Source of the DNA: Abelmoschus esculentus
Taxonomy: Eukaryota > Streptophyta > Magnoliopsida > Malvales > Malvaceae
Assembly: GCA_035048815.1 (NCBI GenBank)
Contig: JAUCBN010000017.1
Coordinates: 5,638,936 to 5,702,935, forward strand
DNA: 64,000 bases
Direction of reading: 5' to 3'
Shown here: in pieces, positions 9,956-21,100 of the stretch
Layout of the letters: every line of letters starts with the position of its first letter
Position numbering within the stretch: position 1 is the stretch's first letter
Position numbers and translations under genes: made by a program
The notes under the pieces: generated by a model
Told to the model about the DNA's origin: nothing
Database searches by the model: none
What the model saw: the letters and a program-made list of their open reading frames with translations, nothing else

Positions 9956-11998
9956 CTAAAGGGGCTTTATAGCGAATCCGTTCGAATTTTAACCGAGTAA
10001 AAAGCTGAAAATTTGAGATTAATATGTATAATTATGTTCAAAAGCCCATAATTAACAATTTGAACTCATTAAATTTGATTTAATAACTTTTGGTTGTCGT
10101 TTTGTTGCGATTAAAACGTGCATGTCTAAATGACCTTTATTGAGAATCAGTTTGAATTTTAACCGAGTAAAAAGCTGAAAATTTTAGATTAATCTGTATA
10201 ATGATGTTTAAAAGCCCATAATTAACAATTTGATCTCATAAAATTTGATTTAATAACTTTTGGTTGTCGTTTTTTTGCGATTAAAACGGGCATGTCTAAA
10301 TAACCTTTATTGAGAATGATTTCGAATTTTAACCGAGTAAAAAGCTGAAAATTTGAGATTAATATGTATAATTATGTTCAAAAGACCATATTTAACAATT
10401 TGAACTCATTAAATTTGATTTAATAACTTTTGGTTGTCGTTTTGTTGCGATTAAAACGTGCATGTCTAAATGAACTTTATTGAGAATCACTTCGAATTTT
10501 AACCGAGTAAAAAGCTGAAAATTTTAGATTAATCTGTATAATGATGTTTAAAAGCCCATAATTAACAATTTGATCTCATAAAATTTGATTTAATAACTTT
10601 TGGTTGTCGTTTTTTTGCAATTAAAACGGGCATGTCTAAATAACCTTTATTGAGAATGATTTCGAATTTTAACCGAGTAAAAAGCTGAAAATTTGAGATT
10701 AATATGTATAATTATGTTCAAAAGACCATAATTAACAATTTGAACTCATTAAATTTGATTTAATAACTTTTGGTTGTCGTTTTGTTGCGATTAAAACGTG
10801 CATGTCTAAATGACCTTTATTGAGAATCAGTTTGAATTTTAACCGAGTAAAAAGCTAAAAATTTGAGATTAATCTGTATAATTATGTTCAAAAGCCTATA
10901 ATTAACTATTTGAACTCATAAAATTTGATTTAATAACTTTTGGTTTTCTTTTTTATTTTGATTAAAACGTGCATGTCTAAAGGGGCTTTATAGCGAATCC
11001 GTTCGAATTTTAACCGAGTAAAAAGCTGAAAATTTGAGATTAATATGTATAATTATGTTCAAAAGCCAATAATTAACAATTTGAACTCATTAAATTTGAT
11101 TTAATAACTTTTGGTTGTCGTTTTGTTGCGATTAAAACGTGCATGTCTAAATGACCTTTATTGAGAATCAGTTTGAATTTTAACCGAGTAAAAAGCTGAA
11201 AATTTTAGATTAATCTGTATAATGATGTTTAAAAGCCCATAATTAACAATTTGATCTCATAAAATTTGATTTAATAACTTTTGGTTGTCGTTTTTTTGCG
11301 ATTAAAACGGGCATGTCTAAATAACCTTTATTGAGAATGATTTCGAATTTTAACCGAGTAAAAAGCTGAAAATTTGAGATTAATATGTATAATTATGTTC
11401 AAAAGACCATAATTAACAATTTGAACTCATTAAATTTGATTTAATAACTTTTGGTTGTCGTTTTGTTGCGATTAAAACGTGCATGTCTAAATGAACTTTA
11501 TTGAGAATCACTTCGAATTTTAACCGAGTAAAAAGCTGAAAATTTTAGATTAATCTGTATAATGATGTTTAAAAGCCCATAATTAACAATTTGATCTCAT
11601 AAAATTTGATTTAATAACTTTTGGTTGTCGTTTTTTTGCGATTAAAACGGGCATGTCTAAATAACCTTTATTGAGAATGATTTCGAATTTTAACCGAGTA
11701 AAAAGCTGAAAATTTGAGATTAATATGTATAATTATGTTCACAAGACCATAATTAACAATTTGAACTCATTAAATTTGATTTAATAACTTTTGGTTGTCG
11801 TTTTGTTGCGATTAAAACGTGCATGTCTAAATGAACTTTATTGAGAATCAGTTCGAATTTTAACCGAGTAAAAAGCTAAAAATTTGAGATTAATCTGTAT
11901 AATTATGTTCAAAAGCCTATAATTAACTATTTGAACTCATAAAATTTGATTTAATAACTTTTGGTTTTCTTTTTTATTTTGATTAAAACGTGCATGTC
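9956..11998 (+). repeat. Two adjacent 6-mer HOR variants (1,021 bp each)
   Basis: B anchors at 9956, 10,977 and 11,998. Each unit is B, C, D, A* hybrid, D, then a C/A hybrid (first) or an A with GTTCACAAG (second), before the next B. The two units are otherwise almost the same, so this is a recent duplication of a 1,021-bp block. Confidence 0.8.
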
Positions 11999-12828
11999 TA
12001 AAGGGGCTTTATAGCGAATCCGTTCGAATTTTAACCGAGTAAAAAGCTGAAAATTTGAGATTAATATGTATAATTATGTTCAAAAGCCCATAATTAACAA
12101 TTTGAACTCATTAAATTTGATTTAATAACTTTTGGTTGTCGTTTTGTTGCGATTAAAACGTGCATGTCTAAATGACCTTTATTGAGAATCAGTTTGAATT
12201 TTAACCGAGTAAAAAGCTGAAAATTTTAGATTAATCTGTATAATGATGTTTAAATGCCCATAATTAACAATTTGATCTCATAAAATTTGATTTAATAACT
12301 TTTGGTTGTCGTTTTTTTGCGATTAAAACGGGCATGTCTAAATAACCTTTATTGAGAATGATTTCGAATTTTAACCGAGTAAAAAGCTGAAAATTTGAGA
12401 TTAATATGTATAATTATGTTCAAAAGACCATAATTAACAATTTGAACTCATAAAATTTGATTTAATAACTTTTGGTTTTCGTTTTTTTGCGATTAAAACG
12501 GGCATGTCTAAATAACCTTTTATTGAGAATGATTTCGAATTTTAACCGAGTAAAAAGCTGAAAATTTGAGATTAATATGTATAATTATGTTCAAAAGACC
12601 ATAATTAACAATTTGAACTCATTAAATTTGATTTAATAACTTTTGGTTGTCGTTTTGTTGCGATTAAAACGTGCATGTCTAAATGACCTTTATTGAGAAT
12701 CAGTTTGAATTTTAACCGAGTAAAAAGCTGAAAATTTTAGATTAATCTGTATAATGATGTTTAAAAGCCCATAATTAACAATTTGATCTCATAAAATTTG
12801 ATTTAATAACTTTTGGTTGTCGTTTTTT

Positions 12829-12845
12829 TTTCGATTAAAACGGGC
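12829..12845 (+). other. CENP-B-box-like site, all 9 core bases match
   Basis: In this single D monomer the usual T7-GCG has become T9-CG, giving T-TTCG-ATTA-A-AA-CGGG-C. This fits NTTCGNNNNANNCGGGN at every fixed position. One exact match in 64 kb of uniform random sequence would not be startling. What is notable is that it arises inside a site already present in near-exact form throughout the array. Whether it is functional or a chance mutation cannot be told from one copy. Confidence 0.55.
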
Positions 12846-13190
12846 ATGTCTAAATAACCTTTATTGAGAATGATTTCGAATTTTAACCGAGTAAAAAGCT
12901 GAAAATTTGAGATTAATATGTATAATTATGTTCAAAAGACCATAATTAACAATTTGAACTCATTAAATTTGATTTAATAACTTTTGGTTGTCGTTTTGTT
13001 GCGATTAAAACGTGCATGTCTAAATGAACTTTATTGAGAATCACTTCGAATTTTAACCGAGTAAAAAGCTAAAAATTTGAGATTAATCTGTATAATTATG
13101 TTCAAAAGCCTATAATTAACTATTTGAACTCATAAAATTTGATTTAATAACTTTTGGTTTTCTTTTTTATTTTGATTAAAACGTGCATGT

Positions 13191-16100
13191 CTAAAGGGGC
13201 TTTATAGCGAATCCGTTCGAATTTTAACCGAGTAAAAAGCTGAAAATTTGAGATTAATATGTATAATTATGTTCAAAAGCCCATAATTAACAATTTGAAC
13301 TCATTAAATTTGATTTAATAACTTTTGGTTGTCGTTTTGTTGCGATTAAAACGTGCATGTCTAAATGACCTTTATTGAGAATCAGTTTGAATTTTAACCG
13401 AGTAAAAAGCTGAAAATTTTAGATTAATCTGTATAATGATGTTTAAAAGCCCATAATTAACAATTTGATCTCATAAAATTTGATTTAATAACTTTTGGTT
13501 GTCGTTTTTTTGCGATTAAAACGGGCATGTCTAAATAACCTTTATTGAGAATGATTTCGAATTTTAACCGAGTAAAAAGCTGAAAATTTGAGATTAATAT
13601 GTATAATTATGTTCAAAAGACCATAATTAACAATTTGAACTCATTAAATTTGATTTAATAACTTTTGGTTGTCGTTTTGTTGCGATTAAAACGTGCATGT
13701 CTAAATGAACTTTATTGAGAATCACTTCGAATTTTAACCGAGTAAAAAGCTGAAAATTTTAGATTAATCTGTATAATGATGTTTAAAAGCCCATAATTAA
13801 CAATTTGATCTCATAAAATTTGATTTAATAACTTTTGGTTGTCGTTTTTTTGCGATTAAAACGGGCATGTCTAAATAACCTTTATTGAGAATGATTTCGA
13901 ATTTTAACCGAGTAAAAAGCTGAAAATTTGAGATTAATATGTATAATTATGTTCAAAAGACCATAATTAACAATTTGAACTCATTAAATTTGATTTAATA
14001 ACTTTTGGTTGTCGTTTTGTTGCGATTAAAACGTGCATGTCTAAATGACCTTTATTGAGAATCAGTTTGAATTTTAACCGAGTAAAAAGCTGAAAACTTT
14101 AGATTAATCTGTATACTGATGTTTAAAAGCCCATAATTAACAATTTGATCTCATAAAATTTGATTTAATAACTTTTGGTTGTCGTTTTTTTGCGATTAAA
14201 ACGGGCATGTCTAAATAACCTTTATTGAGAATGATTTCGAATTTTAATCGAGTAAAAAGCTGAAAATTTGAGATTAATATGTATAATTATGTTCACAAGA
14301 CCATAATTAACAATTTGAACTCATTAAATTTGATTTAATAACTTTTGGTTGTCGTTTTGTTGCGATTAAAACGTGCATGTCTAAATGAACTTTATTGAGA
14401 ATCAGTTCGAATTTTAACCGAGTAAAAAGCTAAAAATTTGAGATTAATCTGTATAATTATGTTCAAAAGCCTATAATTAACTATTTGAACTCATAAAATT
14501 TGATTTAATAACTTTTGGTTTTCTTTTTTATTTTGATTAAAACGTGCATGTCTAAAGGGGCTTTATAGCGAATCCGTTCGAATTTTAACCGAGTAAAAAG
14601 CTGAAAATTTGAGATTAATATATATAATTATGTACAAAAGCCCATAATTAACAATTTGAACTCATTAAATTTGATTTAATAACTTTTGGTTGTCGTTTTG
14701 TTGCGATTAAAACGTGCATGTCTAAATGACCTTTATTGAGAATCAGTTTGAATTTTAACCGAGTAAAAAGCTGAAAATTTTAGATTAATCTGTATAATGA
14801 TGTTTAAATGCCCATAATTAACAATTTGATCTCATAAAATTTGATTTAATAACTTTTGGTTGTCGTTTTTTTGCGATTAAAACGGGCATGTCTAAATAAC
14901 CTTTATTGAGAATGATTTCGAATTTTAACCGAGTAAAAAGCTGAAAATTTGAGATTAATATGTATAATTATGTTCAAAAGACCATAATTAACAATTTGAA
15001 CTCATAAAATTTGATTTAATAACTTTTGGTTGTCGTTTTTTTGCGATTAAAACGGGCATGTCTAAATAACCTTTATTGAGAATGATTTCGAATTTTAACC
15101 GAGTAAAAAGCTGAAAATTTGAGATTAATATGTATAATTATGTTCAAAAGACCATAATTAACAATTTGAACTCATTAAATTTGATTTAATAACTTTTGGT
15201 TGTCGTTTTGTTGCGATTAAAACGTGCATGTCTAAATGACCTTTATTGAGAATCAGTTTGAATTTTAACCGAGTAAAAAGCTGAAAATTTTAGATTAATC
15301 TGTATAATGATGTTTAAAAGCCCATAATTAACAATTTGATCTCATAAAATTTGATTTAATAACTTTTGGTTGTCGTTTTTTTGCGATTAAAACGGGCATG
15401 TCTAAATAACCTTTATTGAGAATGATTTCGAATTTTAACCGAGTAAAAAGCTGAAAATTTGAGATTAATATGTATAATTATGTTCAAAAGACCATAATTA
15501 ACAATTTGAACTCATTAAATTTGATTTAATAACTTTTGGTTGTCGTTTTGTTGCGATTAAAACGTGCATGTCTAAATGAACTTTATTGAGAATCACTTCG
15601 AATTTTAACCGAGTAAAAAGCTGAAAATTTTAGATTAATCTGTATAATGATGTTTAAAAGCCCATAATTAACAATTTGATCTCATAAAATTTGATTTAAT
15701 AACTTTTGGTTGTCGTTTTTTTGCGATTAAAACGGGCATGTCTAAATAACCTTTATTGAGAATGATTTCGAATTTTAACCGAGTAAAAAGCTGAAAATTT
15801 GAGATTAATATGTATAATTATGTTCAAAAGACCATAATTAACAATTTGAACTCATTAAATTTGATTTAATAACTTTTGGTTGTCGTTTTGTTGCGATTAA
15901 AACGTGCATGTCTAAATGACCTTTATTGAGAATCAGTTTGAATTTTAACCGAGTAAAAAGCTGAAAATTTTAGATTAATCTGTATAATGATGTTTAAAAG
16001 CCCATAATTAACAATTTGATCTCATAAAATTTGATTTAATAACTTTTGGTTGTCGTTTTTTTGCGATTAAAACGGGCATGTCTAAATAACCTTTATTGAG

Positions 16101-16423
16101 AATGATTTCGAATTTTAATCGAGTAAAAAGCTGAAAATTTGAGATTAATATGTATAATTATGTTCACAAGACCATAATTAACAATTTGAACTCATTAAAT
16201 TTGATTTAATAACTTTTGGTTGTCGTTTTGTTGCGATTAAAACGTGCATGTCTAAATGAACTTTATTGAGAATCAGTTCGAATTTTAACCGAGTAAAAAG
16301 CTAAAAATTTGAGATTAATCTGTATAATTATGTTCAAAAGCCTATAATTAACTATTTGAACTCATAAAATTTGATTTAATAACTTTTGGTTTTCTTTTTT
16401 ATTTTGATTAAAACGTGCATGTC
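13191..16423 (+). repeat. 8-mer and 11-mer HOR variants (1,361 and 1,871 bp)
   Basis: B anchors at 13,191, 14,552 and 16,423. The 8-mer reads B, C, D, A*, D, C, D, A. The 11-mer reads B, C, D, D-prime, C, D, A*, D, C, D, A; it is the 8-mer with D-prime, C and D added. Both end in an A unit with GTTCACAAGACC (14,293; 16,163), exactly 1,870 bp apart, after a D unit with AATTTTAATCGAG. These are the longest HOR units in the window. Confidence 0.83.
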
Positions 16424-17861
16424 TAAAGGGGCTTTATAGCGAATCCGTTCGAATTTTAACCGAGTAAAAAGCTGAAAATTTGAGATTAATATGTATAATT
16501 ATGTTCAAAAGCCCATAATTAACAATTTGAACTCATTAAATTTGATTTAATAACTTTTGGTTGTCGTTTTGTTGCGATTAAAACGTGCATGTCTAAATGA
16601 CCTTTATTGAGAATCAGTTTGAATTTTAACCGAGTAAAAAGCTGAAAATTTTAGATTAATCTGTATAATGATGTTTAAATGCCCATAATTAACAATTTGA
16701 TCTCATAAAATTTGATTTAATAACTTTTGGTTGTCGTTTTTTTGCGATTAAAACGGGCATGTCTAAATAACCTTTATTGAGAATGATTTCGAATTTTAAC
16801 CGAGTAAAAAGCTGAAAATTTGAGATTAATATGTATAATTATGTTCAAAAGACCACAATTAACAATTTGAACTCATAAAATTTGATTTAATAACTTTTGG
16901 TTGTTGTTTTTTTGCGATTAAAACGGGCATGTCTAAATAACCTTTATTGAGAATGATTTCGAATTTTAACCGAGTAAAAAGCTGAAAATTTGAGATTAAT
17001 ATGTATAATTATGTTCAAAAGACCATAATTAACAATTTGAACTCATTAAATTTGATTTAATAACTTTTGGTTGTCGTTTTGTTGCGATTAAAACGTGCAT
17101 GTCTAAATGACCTTTATTGAGAATCAGTTTGAATTTTAACCGAGTAAAAAGCTGAAAATTTTAGATTAATCTGTATAATGATGTTTAAAAGCCCATAATT
17201 AACAATTTGATCTCATAAAATTTGATTTAATAACTTTTGGTTGTCGTTTTTTTGCGATTAAAACGGGCATGTCTAAATAACCTTTATTGAGAATGATTTC
17301 GAATTTTAACCGAGTAAAAAGCTGAAAATTTGAGATTAATATGTATAATTATGTTCAAAAGACCATAATTAACAATTTGAACTCATTAAATTTGATTTAA
17401 TAACTTTTGGTTGTCGTTTTGTTGCGATTAAAACGTGCATGTCTAAATGAACTTTATTGAGAATCACTTCGAATTTTAACCGAGTAAAAAGCTAAAAATT
17501 TGAGATTAATCTGTATAATTATGTTCAAAAGCCTATAATTAACTATTTGAACTCATAAAATTTGATTTAATAACTTTTGGTTTTCTTTTTTATTTTGATT
17601 AAAACGTGCATGTCTAAAGGGGCTTTATAGCGAATCCGTTCGAATTTTAACCGAGTAAAAAGCTGAAAATTTGAGATTAATATGTATAATTATGTTCAAA
17701 AGCCCATAATTAACAATTTGAACTCATTAAATTTGATTTAATAACTTTTGGTTGTCGTTTTGTTGCGATTAAAACGTGCATGTCTAAATGACCTTTATTG
17801 AGAATCAGTTTGAATTTTAACCGAGTAAAAAGCTGAAAATTTTAGATTAATCTGTATAATG

Positions 17862-18031
17862 ATGTTTAAAAGCCCATAATTAACGATTTGATCTCATAAA
17901 ATTTGATTTAATAACTTTTGGTTTTCTTTTTTATTTTGATTAAAACGTGCATGTCTAAAGGGGCTTTATAGCGAATCCGTTCGAATTTTAACCGAGTAAA
18001 AAGCTGAAAATTTGAGATTAATATGTATAAT
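17862..18031 (+). repeat. D/B chimeric monomer making a B-C-B dimer step
   Basis: The unit begins as class D (ATGTTTAAAAGCCC, GATCTCATAAAATTTG, with a private AACGATTTG) and from about 17,913-17,925, in ATAACTTTTGGTT, becomes class B (TTCTTTTTTATTTTG, AAAGGGGC at about 17,956). B anchors 17,614 and 17,955 are therefore only 341 bp apart. The switch lies in bases shared by both classes, as expected for unequal crossover or gene conversion between misaligned monomers. Confidence 0.85.
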
Positions 18032-20508
18032 TATGTTCAAAAGCCCATAATTAACAATTTGAACTCATTAAATTTGATTTAATAACTTTTGGTTGTCCTT
18101 TTGTTGCGATTAAAACGTGCATGTCTAAATGACCTTTATTGAGAATCAGTTTGAATTTTAACCGAGTAAAAAGCTGAAAATTTTAGATTAATCTGTATAA
18201 TGATGTTTAAAAGTCCATAATTAACAATTTAATCTCATAAAATTTGATTTAATAACTTTTGGTTGTCGTTTTTTTGCGATTAAAACGGGCATGTCTAAAT
18301 AACCTTTATTGAGAATGATTTCGAATTTTAACCGAGTAAAAAGCTGAAAATTTGAGATTAATATGTATAATTATGTTCAAAAGCCCATAATTAACAATTT
18401 GAACTCATTAAATTTGATTTAATAACTTTTGGTTGTCGTTTTGTTGCGATTAAAACGTGCATGTCTAAATGAACTTTATTGAGAATCAGTTCGAATTTTA
18501 ACCGAGTAAAAAGCTAAAAATTTGAGATTAATCTGTATAATTATGTTCAAAAGCCTATAATTAACTATTTGAACTCATAAAATTTGATTTAATAACTTTT
18601 GGTTTTCTTTTTTATTTTGATTAAAACGTGCATGTCTAAAGGGGCTTTATAGCGAATCCGTTCGAATTTTAACCGAGTAAAAAGCTGAAAATTTGAGATT
18701 AATATGTATAATTATGTTCAAAAGCCCATAATTAACAATTTGAACTCATTAAATTTGATTTAATAACTTTTGGTTGTCGTTTTGTTGCGATTAAAACGTG
18801 CATGTCTAAATGACCTTTATTGAGAATCAGTTTGAATTTTAACCGAGTAAAAAGCTGAAAATTTTAGATTAATCTGTATAATGATGTTTAAATGCCCATA
18901 ATTAACAATTTGATCTCATAAAATTTGATTTAATAACTTTTGGTTGTCGTTTTTTTGCGATTAAAACGGGCATGTCTAAATAACCTTTATTGAGAATGAT
19001 TTCGAATTTTAACCGAGTAAAAAGCTGAAAATTTGAGATTAATATGTATAATTATGTTCAAAAGACCATAATTAACAATTTGAACTCATAAAATTTGATT
19101 TAATAACTTTTGGTTGTCGTTTTTTTGCGATTAAAACGGGCATGTCTAAATAACCTTTATTGAGAATGATTTCGAATTTTAACCGAGTAAAAAGCTGAAA
19201 ATTTGAGATTAATATGTATAATTATGTTCAAAAGACCATAATTAACAATTTGAACTCATTAAATTTGATTTAATAACTTTTGGTTGTCGTTTTGTTGCGA
19301 TTAAAACGTGCATGTCTAAATGACCTTTATTGAGAATCAGTTTGAATTTTAACCGAGTAAAAAGCTGAAAATTTTAGATTAATCTGTATAATGATGTTTA
19401 AAAGCCCATAATTAACAATTTGATCTCATAAAATTTGATTTAATAACTTTTGGTTGTCGTTTTTTTGCGATTAAAACGGGCATGTCTAAATAACATTTAT
19501 TGAGAATGATTTCGAATTTTAACCGAGTAAAAAGCTGAAAATTTGAGATTAATATGTATAATTATGTTCAAAAGACCATAATTAACAATTTGAACTCATT
19601 AAATTTGATTTAATAACTTTTGGTTGTCGTTTTGTTGCGATTAAAACGTGCATGTCTAAATGAACTTTATTGAGAATCACTTCGAATTTTAACCGAGTAA
19701 AAAGCTAAAAATTTGAGATTAATCTGTATAATTATGTTCAAAAGCCTATAATTAACTATTTGAACTCATAAAATTTGATTTAATAACTTTTGGTTTTCTT
19801 TTTTATTTTGATTAAAACGTGCATGTCTAAAGGGGCTTTATAGCGAATCCGTTCGAATTTTAACCGAGTAAAAAGCTGAAAATTTGAGATTAATATGTAT
19901 AATTATGTTCAAAAGCCCATAATTAACAATTTGAACTCATTAAATTTGATTTAATAACTTTTGGTTGTCCTTTTGTTGCGATTAAAACGTGCATGTCTAA
20001 ATGACCTTTATTGAGAATCAGTTTGAATTTTAACCGAGTAAAAAGCTGAAAATTTTAGATTAATCTGTATAATGATGTTTAAAAGTCCATAATTAACAAT
20101 TTAATCTCATAAAATTTGATTTAATAACTTTTGGTTGTCGTTTTTTTGCGATTAAAACGGGCATGTCTAAATAACCTTTATTGAGAATGATTTCGAATTT
20201 TAACCGAGTAAAAAGCTGAAAATTTGAGATTAATATGTATAATTATGTTCAAAAGACCATAATTAACAATTTGAACTCATTAAATTTGATTTAATAACTT
20301 TTGGTTGTCGTTTTGTTGCGATTAAAACGTGCATGTCTAAATGAACTTTATTGAGAATCACTTCGAATTTTAACCGAGTAAAAAGCTAAAAATTTGAGAT
20401 TAATCTGTATAATTATATTCAAAAGCCTATAATTAACTATTTGAACTCATAAAATTTGATTTAATAACTTTTGGTTTTCTTTTTTATTTTGATTAAAACG
20501 TGCATGTC
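17955..20508 (+). repeat. 11-mer super-unit (4-mer + 7-mer), 1,872 bp
   Basis: GGTTGTCCTTTTGTTG, a variant of the normal GTCGTTTT, occurs at 18,091 and 19,963, exactly 1,872 bp apart. Each is followed by a D unit with AAGTCCATAAT and TTTAATCTCAT. The 4-mer plus 7-mer between B anchors 17,955 and 19,827 thus acts as one larger repeating block, and the second block has begun at 19,827. Confidence 0.8.
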
Positions 20509-21100
20509 TAAAGGGGCTTTATAGCGAATCCGTTCGAATTTTAACCGAGTAAAAAGCTGAAAATTTGAGATTAATATGTATAATTATGTTCAAAAGCCCA
20601 TAATTAACAATTTGAACTCATTAAATTTGATTTAATAACTTTTGGTTGTCGTTTTGTTGCGATTAAAACGTGCATGTCTAAATGACCTTTATTGAGAATC
20701 AGTTTGAATTTTAACCGAGTAAAAAGCTGAAAATTTTAGATTAATCTGTATAATGATGTTTAAAAGCCCATAATTAACAATTTGATCTCATAAAATTTGA
20801 TTTAATAACTTTTGGTTGTCGTTTTTTTGCGATTAAAACGGGCATGTCTAAATAACCTTTATTGAGAATGATTTCGAATTTTAACCGAGTAAAAAGCTGA
20901 AAATTTGAGATTAATATGTATAATTATGTTCAAAAGACCATAATTAACAATTTGAACTCATTAAATTTGATTTAATAACTTTTGGTTGTCGTTTTGTTGC
21001 GATTAAAACGTGCATGTCTAAATGAACTTTATTGAGAATCAGTTCGAATTTTAACCGAGTAAAAAGCTAAAAATTTGAGATTAATCTGTATAATTATGTT

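Larger units (their letters stand above)
7310..21100 (+). repeat. Main homogenised HOR tract (A-B-C-D family)
   Basis: About 81 monomers fall into four sharply defined classes with almost no private changes. The C of GTCTAAAGGGG in successive B units lies at 7403, 8084, 8765, 9956, 10977, 11998, 13191, 14552, 16423, 17614, 17955, 18636, 19827, 20508 and about 21,529. Distances are 681, 681, 1191, 1021, 1021, 1193, 1361, 1871, 1191, 341, 681, 1191 and 681. These are 4-, 7-, 6-, 8-, 11- and 2-monomer versions of one theme, made by adding or removing D, C/D or A/D units. The low divergence marks this as the youngest, most recently amplified layer of the window. Confidence 0.93.
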
